64,000 bases of DNA, taken from contig NZ_CP012750.1 in assembly GCF_001302565.1 (NCBI RefSeq), positions 3,348,001 to 3,412,000 of the forward strand, read 5' to 3'. Both the position numbers and the translations under genes were made by a program. The notes under the pieces are model-generated. The model had not been told where the DNA came from and made no database searches. It saw only the letters and a program-made list of their open reading frames with translations. Positions 26,217-35,316 of the stretch are shown here, piece by piece. The stretch is from Glutamicibacter halophytocola. GTDB lineage: Bacteria > Actinomycetota > Actinomycetes > Actinomycetales > Micrococcaceae. Numbering within the stretch: the stretch's first letter is position 1; each line of letters opens with the position of its first letter.

Positions 26217-26876
26217 ATGGCCAGCTCGCTCTCCGAACGACTCACCGGCATCTTGCGTGAACGCATCAACCGCGGCGAACTCGCACCCGGGACGGTGGTG
26301 ATTGAACCGGCTTTGGCGCAAGAGTTTGAAGTTTCCAAAACTCCCGTCCGTGAATCCTTGCGGCAGCTCGCCAGCGAGGGGCTGCTCGAGGTCCTGCCTA
26401 AAAAGGGCTACCTCGTGCGCGCCATTTCGCTGAACGATATTTACGAAGTCCTGGAATTGCGGCGGCTCCTTGAACCACACGTGGCATCCGAAGTTGCCGC
26501 ACTGCACTCGGCGCAACTGGCAACCAGCCTCAGCGCCCACCTGAAAGACCAGGAAGAGCTGGCAGTCAGCGATCCCATTGCTTCCATGCACGCGGCCCGC
26601 CAGTTCCACAGCGAACTGTGCGCGGCCTCGCGCAACTCCCGGATCACCGCCAGCTTGGAGAACTGCCTGGCGCAAACCGCGCGCGCCCATTATGTCCTGC
26701 CTTCCATGCAACCCTACATGTCGCAATCCGGGGAACTCGCCGAACACCAGCGTATTCTGGCCGCTATCCAGAATTCCGATGCCGGCGCAGCCCATCAGGC
26801 GATGGCCGAACACCTTGATTCCATCCGCCGGGCCATGCTGGGCGAATACCCGGTTCGGCAGTCACTGATAAGCTGA
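26217..26876 (+). CDS. GntR-family transcriptional regulator (FCD subfamily)
   Basis: A 219-residue regulator: N-terminal winged helix (LTGILRERINRGELAPGTVV, then LAQEFEVSKTPVRESLRQLASEGLLEVLPKKGYLVR) followed by an all-helical FCD effector domain from about residue 80 (VLELRRLLEPHVASEVA). The divergent neighbour is the hydroxy-acid dehydrogenase, so it is probably an LldR-like sensor of lactate or a similar acid. The AraC-type gene follows 35 bp downstream and may be read from the same transcript. Confidence 0.86.
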   Translation: MASSLSERLTGILRERINRGELAPGTVVIEPALAQEFEVSKTPVRESLRQLASEGLLEVLPKKGYLVRAISLNDIYEVLELRRLLEPHVASEVAALHSAQLATSLSAHLKDQEELAVSDPIASMHAARQFHSELCAASRNSRITASLENCLAQTARAHYVLPSMQPYMSQSGELAEHQRILAAIQNSDAGAAHQAMAEHLDSIRRAMLGEYPVRQSLIS

Positions 26877-26911
26877 CAGCAGTTCTGCCACCAGAAACCA
26901 GGAGCGCACCC

Positions 26912-28297
26912 ATGCAGCACCAGGCATCGGCCTATCCCGCGGTCAGCGCCGATGTACTGGTCGCCTGGAAATGCAATCTGAACTACACCATCGTCGTCTG
27001 GGTTCACCAGGGCACCGCGCGCGTGCATTTTGAAGATGAAGTCATCTCGCTGCGGCCGGGCCAGGCGCTATGGATTCCTCAGCGCACGGCTCATATGGTT
27101 GAACACGCTGCCGATAGCCTGGCCTTGGCGATCCTCATCCCGGCGCGCCATAGCGGGCCGGCGACCGGCCGGCTGCTGCGAATCGAAGTTCCATCGGGAC
27201 AAACTGGCTGGATGTTCTACCTCATGCTGCTCACGCTCTCGCCGTTGCATCGGGGCCAGATGCCGACGGCGCGTGTTGCGGAGCACCTGGCCCACTTTGT
27301 TGTTAAAGAGCACCGCTCTCCAGCATCGCCTCTGCCACCGGCGCGCCACCCGGCGTTGGAACGTGCGCGCAGGCTCTTGCGCCATGAACCGGCAACTGTG
27401 CGCACCCTTGGCGATGTGTCCGCCCGGCTGGCGGTTTCCGAACGTACTTTGCGCCGGCAGATTTCCGCCGAATATGCCATGGGCTTTGGCGATTTCCGGC
27501 AACGCTGCCTCGCTGTGGACACCACCCCGGATCAAGACCGACCATGGCAGCCGGTGCCGGCCATGTCTACACGCTGGATGAGTTTTCCGCAGCATCGGTA
27601 TGCGCTGTGGGCCTACCAGGGACGCGGTTCCGTGAGCCTGTCCGCCCCCGGCGCGGACGAGCAGCAGATTCACACCCAGCGCCTGGAGGCCGGCGAGCTA
27701 TTGGTGATTCCCGACGGTTATTCGGTCCGCCTGTCCATTGATTCCGGAGCGCTCTTCTTTCCGTTGAGCATGCCATTGGCAGGCAGCGGGCAACGCACGC
27801 ATCTGCGCCTTCCGCTGCGTATTCCTCCAGAACTCGAGCCGCAGCTGATACGCCAAGCCATCGCCCACATCACCGCGCTGCGGCCGCCGCACTTTGATCG
27901 GCGCGAAGTTTTCACTTTGTTGGAGCGAGGCAACCATTACCCCGGGCTGCGCTGGCCAGAGGACCCCAGCCTGGCGGGCATTGCCCGGCGCCTGCTTCTG
28001 GATACCGCTGGATCAGCCAATCTCGCCGAGCTGGCCGCGGAACACGGACTAAGCCCGCGGAGCCTGCAACGCCAATGGCGCGAGGCAACCGGCCAATCGC
28101 TGGCAGCTTGGTGGATGGCCTATCGCATGCAGCGTGCCGAGGGCATGCTCGCGGCCGGTTTTTCGATAAATTCCGTGGCCCGCTGGGTGGGCTACGGGCA
28201 TGTCCCGAATTTCTCGCGCGCCTTTCTCGCCGCACGGGGTCGTCGTCCCGGTTCCGTGCACCATTCCACAGTTTCCGGACAAAGAAATATCTATTAA
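26912..28297 (+). CDS. Tandemly duplicated AraC-type regulator
   Basis: A 461-residue protein made of two consecutive cupin-plus-HTH modules. Module 1 (about 1-205) has a cupin (GTARVHFEDEVISLRPGQALWIPQ) and one recognisable HTH (TLGDVSARLAVSERTLRRQISAEY); its second HTH is missing. Module 2 (about 210-455) has a second cupin (LEAGELLVIPDGYSVRL) and a full AraC domain with both HTHs (LAELAAEHGLSPRSLQRQWREATG and INSVARWVGYGHVPNFSRAFLAARGRRPG). Ordinary AraC regulators of this type are about 250-300 residues. The RBS caggagc precedes the ATG. The siderophore genes follow, so control of iron uptake is likely. Confidence 0.8.
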   Translation: MQHQASAYPAVSADVLVAWKCNLNYTIVVWVHQGTARVHFEDEVISLRPGQALWIPQRTAHMVEHAADSLALAILIPARHSGPATGRLLRIEVPSGQTGWMFYLMLLTLSPLHRGQMPTARVAEHLAHFVVKEHRSPASPLPPARHPALERARRLLRHEPATVRTLGDVSARLAVSERTLRRQISAEYAMGFGDFRQRCLAVDTTPDQDRPWQPVPAMSTRWMSFPQHRYALWAYQGRGSVSLSAPGADEQQIHTQRLEAGELLVIPDGYSVRLSIDSGALFFPLSMPLAGSGQRTHLRLPLRIPPELEPQLIRQAIAHITALRPPHFDRREVFTLLERGNHYPGLRWPEDPSLAGIARRLLLDTAGSANLAELAAEHGLSPRSLQRQWREATGQSLAAWWMAYRMQRAEGMLAAGFSINSVARWVGYGHVPNFSRAFLAARGRRPGSVHHSTVSGQRNIY

Positions 28298-28406
28298 CGA
28301 CAAATTTCTTTTGCATCCGAGAACCCGGCATTCACGGATTTTCTAGGCCTTATGGCCTCGGAGTCGGACTTCTCCCGGCCTTTGATGTATGGGTACCCTA
28401 ACTGGC

Positions 28407-28425
28407 TAAGGATAGGCTCTCATCT
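28407..28425. promoter_or_regulatory. DtxR/IdeR-type iron box upstream of siderophore uptake genes
   Basis: The 19-mer TAAGGATAGGCTCTCATCT matches the DtxR/IdeR consensus TTAGGTTAGGCTAACCTAA at 12 of 19 positions, with the better half on the left. It lies about 80 bp before the binding-protein start. Iron-dependent repression of the uptake operon is inferred. Confidence 0.5.
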
Positions 28426-28503
28426 CGTTATTGCTCGTTCGCCTTGCTCCTGGATCCTGCCCTGTGCAGCATCGAGCAAGCCACCACCAAGGAGAGAATC
28501 CAG

Positions 28504-29520
28504 GTGCGTTTCAACCTTCGTACGATTGCTTCAACCTCCGTAGCCGCGACGCTGATGCTGGGCCTCGGGGCCTGCACCGCCAGCGGCTCCGCTACGCCGG
28601 AAACCAGCGACACCCAGTCTTCGGCCACTCAACAGAGCCAATGGCCACGCACCATCACCGATGAAAAAGGTTCGGTGACCATCGAAGAACAGCCCAAGCG
28701 CATTGTGAACACCGCAATGTCCACCACCGGGTCCCTGCTGGCCATTGACGCACCCGTGGCTGCCACCACTGTCACTACCCCCGGACCGGAAGCCGACTCC
28801 AACGGATTCTTCACCCAGTGGAGTGAGGCAGCTGCTGCCGCCAACGTGCAGCCGCTGTACAAGATCGGCAACTTCGATCTGGAATCAATCATCGCCCAGG
28901 ACCCCGATCTGATTGTTGTCTCAACCTCCGGCGCCGACTCGGTGATGGACCACTACGACCAGCTCAAGGAAATCGCCCCTACCATCGTGGTGAACTACTC
29001 CAATAAGGACTGGCCAGAGCTAACTCGTCAGTTGGCCGCGGCCACCGGGCATGAAGCTGAAGCGGAGAAGATCATCTCTGAATTCGACGAACGAGCGGCA
29101 CAGGTCAAGGAAAAGCTGGCTATTCCGTCTGGCACCACAGCCTCCATCGTTTCCTACAACAAGGGCTCGGCCTCCCCGGTAGGCAAGACCACCGGACCAC
29201 ACTCCCGGCTGATCACAGCCCTCGGCTTTGAGGTCGTCGAGCCACCGGAAGAGTACAACACCAACCCGCAGAAGCGTGATGACTTCGTCTTCACCTCGTA
29301 CGAGGGTCTGGCAAAGTCCGCCACCGGCGATGCGACCTTCCTGATTGCGGCCACCGAGGACACCGCCAAGAGCTTCCTCTCGGATCCCACCTTGGCCAAC
29401 TTGCCTTCGGTCAAAAGCAAGAATGTCTTCCCGCTGGCCAACTCCTTCCGCCTGGACTACTACTCATCCAGCCAGATCCTGGACTACTTCGAGAACGACT
29501 TCCCTTCCTTGGCAAAGTAA
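28504..29520 (+). CDS. Iron-siderophore ABC transporter substrate-binding lipoprotein
   Basis: A 338-residue secreted lipoprotein of the FepB/FhuD class that captures a ferric siderophore outside the membrane. The signal peptide ends in the lipobox LGAC (about residues 19-22, after TLMLG). The domain starts with the usual EEQPKRIVNTAMSTTGSLLAIDAP and ends in the typical WSEA/helix pattern. The GTG at 28504 is chosen because AAGGAGAG lies 7 bp upstream and the signal peptide then begins at once. First of five iron genes. Confidence 0.9.
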   Translation: MRFNLRTIASTSVAATLMLGLGACTASGSATPETSDTQSSATQQSQWPRTITDEKGSVTIEEQPKRIVNTAMSTTGSLLAIDAPVAATTVTTPGPEADSNGFFTQWSEAAAAANVQPLYKIGNFDLESIIAQDPDLIVVSTSGADSVMDHYDQLKEIAPTIVVNYSNKDWPELTRQLAAATGHEAEAEKIISEFDERAAQVKEKLAIPSGTTASIVSYNKGSASPVGKTTGPHSRLITALGFEVVEPPEEYNTNPQKRDDFVFTSYEGLAKSATGDATFLIAATEDTAKSFLSDPTLANLPSVKSKNVFPLANSFRLDYYSSSQILDYFENDFPSLAK

Positions 29521-29526
29521 GGCCAC

Positions 29527-30549
29527 GTGTTCCAACCGCGCCCCACACCAGGACGCCGCGCACCACTGCTGTGGTGGGCGGCCGCCTTGGCCACGCTCTG
29601 CATCCTGATAGCCTGCTCCTTTGCAGTCGGCTCCGCTTCCATCGGGCTGCGCGAATCATTGCGTGCCATCACCGACTTCGACCCCTCCAATACCGAGCAT
29701 CTGCTCGTGCATGAGCTGCGCATTCCCCGTACCTTCCTGGCCATGCTGGTCGGCGCGGGACTGGGGCTGTCCGGAGCGCTCATGCAATCGCTCACTCGCA
29801 ATCCGCTGGCCGAGCCGGGGTTGCTCGGCGTCAATTCAGGAGCCGCCTTTGCGGTGGCCATCGCCATCACGCTCGGAGTGATCCAGCCGGCGGTGCTGAT
29901 GCTCTTTGCCTTTATCGGCGCCGGCATCAGCGCCATCGCCGTCTTTATGCTCGGCCAGCGCAGCACCCGGGGAAATGACCTCTCCCGCATGGTCCTGGCC
30001 GGAGCCGGACTCTCGGTTATGCTCGCGGCAGCAACCACCATTTTGATCATCGGAGGAACCTCGCAAAACCAAACTAAATACGCTTCCTGGGCCACTGGTT
30101 CGCTGCAAGGGCGCGGCTACGATGTCCTGCCGACCACCCTGGTCGTGATCCTGATTGGCGCGGTGCTGGCCCTGGGCATGTCACGCACCCTTGATGCACT
30201 AGCCCTGGGCGAAGACTCTGCCAAGGCCCTGGGCATTAGCACGCAACGTACTTGGGTACTCGGGCTCCTGGGCATCGTCCTTCTCTCCGGGGCCGCTACC
30301 GCGGCAGCCGGACCGATCAGCTTTATCGGCTTGGCCGCCCCTCACGCCGCGCGCATGCTAACAGGAATCCAGCACCATCGCCTGCTTCCTCTGTCCATGG
30401 CCTTGGGAGCCCTCGCATTGCTCATTGCCGATATCCTCGGTCGAGTTGTCGTGATACCCGACGAAGTCGGCGCCGGGGCCATGAGTGCATTGATCGGCGC
30501 ACCGCTATTCATCCTGTTGGCTCGACGCATGCTCAAGGCAGGTAGCTAA
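29527..30549 (+). CDS. FecCD-family siderophore ABC transporter permease (subunit 1)
   Basis: A 340-residue permease with about nine to ten membrane helices. FecCD hallmarks are RIPRTFLAMLVGAGLGLSGALMQSLTRNPLAEPGLLGVNSGAA and the later GPISFIGLAAPHAARMLTG, with the EAA-like coupling loop. The start is GTG, 6 bp after the binding-protein stop. The next permease begins on its stop codon (TAATG), so the two subunits are coupled. No ATPase gene is present in this cluster; a shared FepC-type ATPase elsewhere must be assumed. Confidence 0.92.
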   Translation: MFQPRPTPGRRAPLLWWAAALATLCILIACSFAVGSASIGLRESLRAITDFDPSNTEHLLVHELRIPRTFLAMLVGAGLGLSGALMQSLTRNPLAEPGLLGVNSGAAFAVAIAITLGVIQPAVLMLFAFIGAGISAIAVFMLGQRSTRGNDLSRMVLAGAGLSVMLAAATTILIIGGTSQNQTKYASWATGSLQGRGYDVLPTTLVVILIGAVLALGMSRTLDALALGEDSAKALGISTQRTWVLGLLGIVLLSGAATAAAGPISFIGLAAPHAARMLTGIQHHRLLPLSMALGALALLIADILGRVVVIPDEVGAGAMSALIGAPLFILLARRMLKAGS

Positions 30550-31553
30550 TGGCAAAAAGCCACTACACGAAGTCACGCCGGCATACGGTGATGATCACTC
30601 TGGGTGCGCTCCTGTGCGTATTGGCCATCGTGGCGCTGGGCACTGGAACCATTAGGCTAGCGCCCGCAGAAGTACTCAGCGTCTTGGGCGGAAACGGCAG
30701 CCAACGGGATCGGCTGGTCATTGGCTCTATCCGCGCACCACGTGTATTGACCGCCATCGGAGTGGGCGCGGCCTTGGGCGCGGCCGGAGCCAGTTTCCAA
30801 TCCATCGCCCGCAACCCGTTGGGCAGCCCCGATATCATCGGCTTCACCACCGGGGCCGCCACTGGCGCGGTGGCGCAGATCGTCGTGTTCAATGCCGGCG
30901 CCCTGGCCACGGCGGGTGCGGCGATGGCTTGCGGCCTGCTCACCGCAGGGCTGGTCTACTCCCTTTCCTATGCTCGGGCACGCACCGGCGGCCAGCGCCT
31001 GGTCATCATCGGCATCGGGGTCAGCGCCATGCTCTCGGCTGCCAATACACTGCTCCTGGCCAAGGGCGACGCAGACCTGGCCGCACAGGCCAACCTCTGG
31101 CTCACAGGTTCATTGGGTGGACGCAGCTGGCCTGATGCGCTGTTGGTCTTGCTGGCTCTGGCTTTCCTCCTGCCGGTCCTGTTGTGGCAGTCCACCGGGA
31201 TGACCCTGTTGGAAATGGGCGACGACGCGGCGCGTGCCCTGGGCGTTGGGGCCGAAACCGTGCGCCGCGTAACCATCTTCACCGCAGTCTGCCTCAGCGC
31301 CGCGGCTACCGCGGCGGCCGGACCTGTAGCTTTCGTGGCCTTGGCTTCAGGGGCGGTTATTCGCCAGTTGATCGGTTCGCGCAACGTACCCATTGTGCCC
31401 GCGGCGCTCACCGGCGCCGTCTTGCTGCTCGGCTGTGACGTGGCGCTGCAACAGCTGCCCATGCAGTGGCAAATGCCCATCGGCATGGCCACCGCACTCG
31501 GTGGCGGCCTCTACCTGCTTTTCCTGTTGACCCGGGCTCCTGCACGGCGCTAG
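30549..31553 (+). CDS. FecCD-family siderophore ABC transporter permease (subunit 2)
   Basis: A 334-residue paralogue of the preceding permease with the matching motifs IRAPRVLTAIGVGAALGAAGASFQSIARNPLGSPDIIGFTTGAA and GPVAFVALASGAVIRQLIG. The ATG shares one base with the stop of subunit 1. It probably pairs with subunit 1 as the membrane channel of a ferric-siderophore importer. Confidence 0.92.
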   Translation: MAKSHYTKSRRHTVMITLGALLCVLAIVALGTGTIRLAPAEVLSVLGGNGSQRDRLVIGSIRAPRVLTAIGVGAALGAAGASFQSIARNPLGSPDIIGFTTGAATGAVAQIVVFNAGALATAGAAMACGLLTAGLVYSLSYARARTGGQRLVIIGIGVSAMLSAANTLLLAKGDADLAAQANLWLTGSLGGRSWPDALLVLLALAFLLPVLLWQSTGMTLLEMGDDAARALGVGAETVRRVTIFTAVCLSAAATAAAGPVAFVALASGAVIRQLIGSRNVPIVPAALTGAVLLLGCDVALQQLPMQWQMPIGMATALGGGLYLLFLLTRAPARR

Positions 31554-31591
31554 CAACCCCCAATATTCACTAACCCGAAGGAGTCTTCCCT

Positions 31592-32428
31592 GTGAGTGCC
31601 CATACTTTGATCGTCAAAGAAATTCTGGACTACACCCCGCGGATGCGCCGCGTCGTCTTCCACGGGGAGGGCGTACGCGCCTATGCCGCCGACGGGCCAG
31701 CCGTCCCCAATATCAAGATCTATTTCCCCCGTCCCGGGCAAGAACTGGATTTCCCCCAGCGTGATGCCAGCACCGGCCGGTGGCACTTTGCAGGTGACCA
31801 GCGCTCGAGGGTGAGGACCTACACGGTTCGCTGGCTTGATGCCGATGCCTCGCGGATAGCCATCGACTTTGTCCGCCACGGCGACGAAGGACTGGCCAGC
31901 GCGTGGGTGGAGAGGATCAGTGCGGGAAGCAAGCTCGGCGCTTTCGGCGGAGGTGGACGAGTACTCAAGCCCGGCGGGACAGCGCTCATGTTCGGCGATG
32001 AAACGGCGCTGCCGGCGATCAGCGACACCCTTGAGCAGATGCCCGAAAACCAGGAAGGCGAGGTGTTTATCGAGGTGGCCGACGCGCAAGAAATCCATGA
32101 ACTGCGTGCGCCAGCAGGAATTCGCATCACTTGGCTATCGCGCGCCGGCGCACCAGCGGGCAGTACCCATAACCTGATCAACGCCATGGAAAGCTATCAG
32201 GTGGCACACCCGCAGCAGATCCACCTGTGGGTGTCGGCCGAATCTGAAGTGGTTCGATTTGCCCGCTCATGGGCTGCACAGGCCGAAATCCCCAAGGCGA
32301 ACCGCCTGATTATCGGCTATTGGCATCGGACCCTCGATGAGGTGTCCTATGCCTATGATTCGGACCATGACCGCGTCGCCGACGAGATGGCCTACGAACG
32401 CCCCGGCCATGAAGAACATGCGCACTAG
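31592..32428 (+). CDS. Siderophore-interacting protein (FAD-dependent ferric-siderophore reductase)
   Basis: A 278-residue cytosolic flavoprotein of the ViuB/SIP family that reduces Fe(III) in the imported siderophore to release Fe(II). The FAD-binding motif RVRTYTVRWLD is at about residues 70-80, followed by FVRHGDEGLASAWVERISAGSKLGAFGG. The C-terminal NAD(P)H-like domain ends with the family signature IIGYWHRTLDEVSY. The GTG start follows CGAAGGAG. The esterase gene overlaps its 3' end by 20 bp. Confidence 0.92.
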   Translation: MSAHTLIVKEILDYTPRMRRVVFHGEGVRAYAADGPAVPNIKIYFPRPGQELDFPQRDASTGRWHFAGDQRSRVRTYTVRWLDADASRIAIDFVRHGDEGLASAWVERISAGSKLGAFGGGGRVLKPGGTALMFGDETALPAISDTLEQMPENQEGEVFIEVADAQEIHELRAPAGIRITWLSRAGAPAGSTHNLINAMESYQVAHPQQIHLWVSAESEVVRFARSWAAQAEIPKANRLIIGYWHRTLDEVSYAYDSDHDRVADEMAYERPGHEEHAH

Positions 32429-33710
32429 GCCCGGCACGGCCTCGGGGTCCCCGCGCTGTTTCGGCTACCTGAATGCCACCCGGCCCGATGAAGAATTACG
32501 CGCCTGGAGGCACGCACTCCGCAACGGCGAGCTGCACACCCCGGTCTTTGAGGCAACGGCAGATCCAGCCCTGGTGTACGCCCATTTCCTTCTGGCCGAT
32601 GATGGGCAGCCTGCGCCGCTGACCGCAGCGATCTTGTCGGCCAATGCGCTGGTGGATCACCGTGATCTCGCCGCCAGCGAATTCGAGAAAATCGCGGACG
32701 GCTTGTGGGCGGTGACCTTGCAGGTTCCCGCCGATTGGCGTGCTGGCTACCGCATCACCACCCACCGTGGCGCCGGTCTGCCCGCATGGCGCATCGAAAC
32801 CGAACGCCGGCCTATCCGGCTGGCCGCCGACGCCGGAGGAATTGATGAATCCAATCAGTTGGTGGGAGCAACCATGAATGGCGCCCCGGTGTCCTTGGCC
32901 TATGCCCCTGCCAGCCGGATTCCTAGCTCGCTGGCGACTGCGACCCCGGACTGGCACCGCCCTGGTCCCGCGGTCGGGGGCTGGGGAGGGCCGGGACAAG
33001 CACCTGGAATCAAGCACCCCAGGCTGCATCATCACGAACTTTATGATGAAAATTGCCAACGCCCCCGAGACCTGTGGATGTATGTACCGGCCCAGGCCGT
33101 TGGCCCTACACCACTGGCCATTGTGCACGACGGTGCCACCTACGCTCGGTTCCTTGCGGCCGCGGAATCATTGGATGCAGCTATTGCTTCCGGCGAGCTT
33201 GCCCCGCTGCATGTGCTGTTCATCGACAGCACCACTGTTCAGATCAGAAGCGAGGAACTCCCCGTGCTCGCGGGAACCACTACTTCTATCGCCGAGCAGT
33301 TCCTGCCGTGGGCCCGCAATCATTACCGGATCTCCATGCGCCGCGACGACGTGCTAATTAATGGTGCTTCCTTTGGCGGTCTGGCAGCCCTGCTGATGCT
33401 CTGCCACTACCCGCATCTGGTGGGTCGCGCGATCGCACAGTCCCCCTCCCTATGGCACACCGACCTTGCAAAGCACATCGTGGCGCTGCCGGAAAACAGC
33501 ACGGTGCTGATCCAGGCTGGCTGTTACGAAACGGATATCCACGAGGGGTGCCTTCGCCTCATGGAGCACCTGTGCGAGTATCCGCCGGCGGCCCAGGTGG
33601 ACTTCGAGTCGCTGAGCGGTGGGCATGACTGGTCATGGTGGAATCCGGAACTGCTCTGCGGACTAGCCAGATTCTTCCCCGGAGCGGCCCACACCGGCGG
33701 GTCGATATAG
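32409..33710 (+). CDS. Enterochelin-esterase-like hydrolase (Fes family)
   Basis: A 433-residue alpha/beta hydrolase resembling Fes. It probably opens an ester-type ferric siderophore after import. The N-terminal part (about 1-170) is the Fes-type sandwich domain. The hydrolase carries the nucleophile elbow GASFGGLAALLML with its Ser, an acidic/His pair later on (GGHDWSWWN) and the family phrase YVPAQAVGPTPLAIVHDG. The start at 32409 overlaps the reductase gene, implying coupling; ATG 32418 is an alternative. Last of the iron genes. Confidence 0.85.
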   Translation: MKNMRTRPGTASGSPRCFGYLNATRPDEELRAWRHALRNGELHTPVFEATADPALVYAHFLLADDGQPAPLTAAILSANALVDHRDLAASEFEKIADGLWAVTLQVPADWRAGYRITTHRGAGLPAWRIETERRPIRLAADAGGIDESNQLVGATMNGAPVSLAYAPASRIPSSLATATPDWHRPGPAVGGWGGPGQAPGIKHPRLHHHELYDENCQRPRDLWMYVPAQAVGPTPLAIVHDGATYARFLAAAESLDAAIASGELAPLHVLFIDSTTVQIRSEELPVLAGTTTSIAEQFLPWARNHYRISMRRDDVLINGASFGGLAALLMLCHYPHLVGRAIAQSPSLWHTDLAKHIVALPENSTVLIQAGCYETDIHEGCLRLMEHLCEYPPAAQVDFESLSGGHDWSWWNPELLCGLARFFPGAAHTGGSI

Positions 33711-33824
33711 CGCCCGTTGCCGGCACCGTGCTGGTCGCCCAGCTCCGGCACAGTTCCCAGAGCCCCAGTGGACGGGGTGGACATGAAAGGTGCTGGTCTG
33801 GGCAACCAGCAGCCAGCGTCCTAG

Positions 33825-35174
33825 CTAGTGGCCCAAGCGCATCCAGGCGGTTCCCCGGGCGCGCACCCACAAGGTGATCCCGCGGGAAGCCATGAATCCC
33901 AGCGCAAAGGCCACCCAGATCCACCAGATTGCCGAGCGCGGATCGCTGGTGAAGGCCAGGACCGCCCAAAGCATCGGAGCGTAGACCGCCAGATTCACCA
34001 CGCTGGCCAGGCCCAGGTAGCGGGCATCCCCGGCGCCGATCAGCACCCCATCGAGCACGAAGACCAGTCCGCACAGCGGCTGGGACAAAGCCAGAACCCA
34101 CAGTCCCACGGTGGTCAGCTCGCGGATCTGCTCGTCGGGGGTGAACATCATCGGGAAAACCCATGACGAGGCGAGCAGCAGCAGGCCGGTGGCCACGCCG
34201 AAATAGATTCCCCAGCGGCTCATGATGCCGGTGAGCTTGCGGACCCGCACCGCATCCCCGCGCCCCAGCTCCTGGCCGATCATCGCTTGGGCCGCAATGG
34301 CCAGCGCATCCAGCGCAAAAGCCAGGAAGCTGAAGATGGTGAAGACCAGCTGATGGGCTGCCAGGGTCTGGGTTCCGGAGCTGGTGGCGACAAAGACGGT
34401 CAGCAGCAGGGCCGCGCGCATGGTCAGGTTGCGCAGCATCAGCCAGGACCCGACCTGGCCGGTGGAGATGAATCCGGCCCAGCTGGGAGCCAGCGCGATT
34501 CCTTGCTGGCGGATCCGCGGCAAGAGCATCCACAAATAGACCGCTGCCATGATCCACTGGGCGATCGATGTGCCCAGGGCGGCACCGGCCACGGACATGT
34601 TCGCCCCGTAGACCAGGGCGAAGTTCAGGACGATATTCAAGCCGAAACCGGCAGTGGCAACCACCAGCGGGGTCTTGGTATCCTGCATTCCGCGCAGGAC
34701 GCCGGTGGCAGCCAATACCAGCAGCATCGCGGTCAGCCCCGGCAGCGAATAGTGGATGTAGTCCACCGCAAAATCCGTGGCCGGCCCCACAGAACCCATG
34801 GCCTGCACCAGGGGCCTGGCGGTGAGGTATCCCAGCACTGAGAGCACCACGCCCAGGACCACCGCGAACCACATGCCATCGCGTCCGGCGGCCATCGCCT
34901 GCCCGGGACGCCCCGCGCCAATCGCGCGGGCGACCGCAGGGGTGGTGGCATAGGCCAGGAAGATCATCAGCCCCACCGCGGTCTGCAGGACCGTGGTGCC
35001 CAGGGCAGCACCCGCCAATTCGTCCACGCCAAGGTGGCCGACGATGGCCGAATCAGCGAGCAAGAAGAGCGGCTCGGCGATCAGCGCGCCAAGGGCAGGA
35101 ACTGCCAGGGCCAGGATCTGCCGGGAAATGTTCTTCGGGGAATCGGTGGGGGTTGAGGAACTCACGCTTCCCAC
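33825..35174 (-). CDS. MATE-family multidrug/DinF-like exporter
   Basis: A 449-residue membrane protein with 12 predicted helices in two MATE repeats, using Na+ or H+ to expel drugs or metabolites. Typical segments are ALAVPALGALIAEPLFLLADSAIVGHLGVDELAGAAL at the N terminus and the repeat-2 counterpart FAIDALAIAAQAMIGQELGRGDA. It looks closest to DinF/NorM-like actinobacterial proteins. The GTG at 35174 opens the frame; a second GTG 9 bp downstream, after GGGAAG, is equally possible. Confidence 0.85.
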   Translation of the reverse strand: MGSVSSSTPTDSPKNISRQILALAVPALGALIAEPLFLLADSAIVGHLGVDELAGAALGTTVLQTAVGLMIFLAYATTPAVARAIGAGRPGQAMAAGRDGMWFAVVLGVVLSVLGYLTARPLVQAMGSVGPATDFAVDYIHYSLPGLTAMLLVLAATGVLRGMQDTKTPLVVATAGFGLNIVLNFALVYGANMSVAGAALGTSIAQWIMAAVYLWMLLPRIRQQGIALAPSWAGFISTGQVGSWLMLRNLTMRAALLLTVFVATSSGTQTLAAHQLVFTIFSFLAFALDALAIAAQAMIGQELGRGDAVRVRKLTGIMSRWGIYFGVATGLLLLASSWVFPMMFTPDEQIRELTTVGLWVLALSQPLCGLVFVLDGVLIGAGDARYLGLASVVNLAVYAPMLWAVLAFTSDPRSAIWWIWVAFALGFMASRGITLWVRARGTAWMRLGH

Positions 35175-35316
35175 TCTACGAAGCGCAAGGACGTTTCACC
35201 ATTTAATATCGCTGGGCGAGATGCCTCAGGCAGATGCCGTCTACCGGATGGAGTAGAAACGCATTAGGTTGGAAGCAACCCAAGAGGCCGTGGGGACGCG
35301 GCCAGAAGGAGCAGCA

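Noticed and set aside
33711..33824. Possible hairpin with CTGG/CCAG repeats between the Fes-like and MATE genes
   Set aside because: Stems are short and imperfect with no T tract; not enough to call a terminator.
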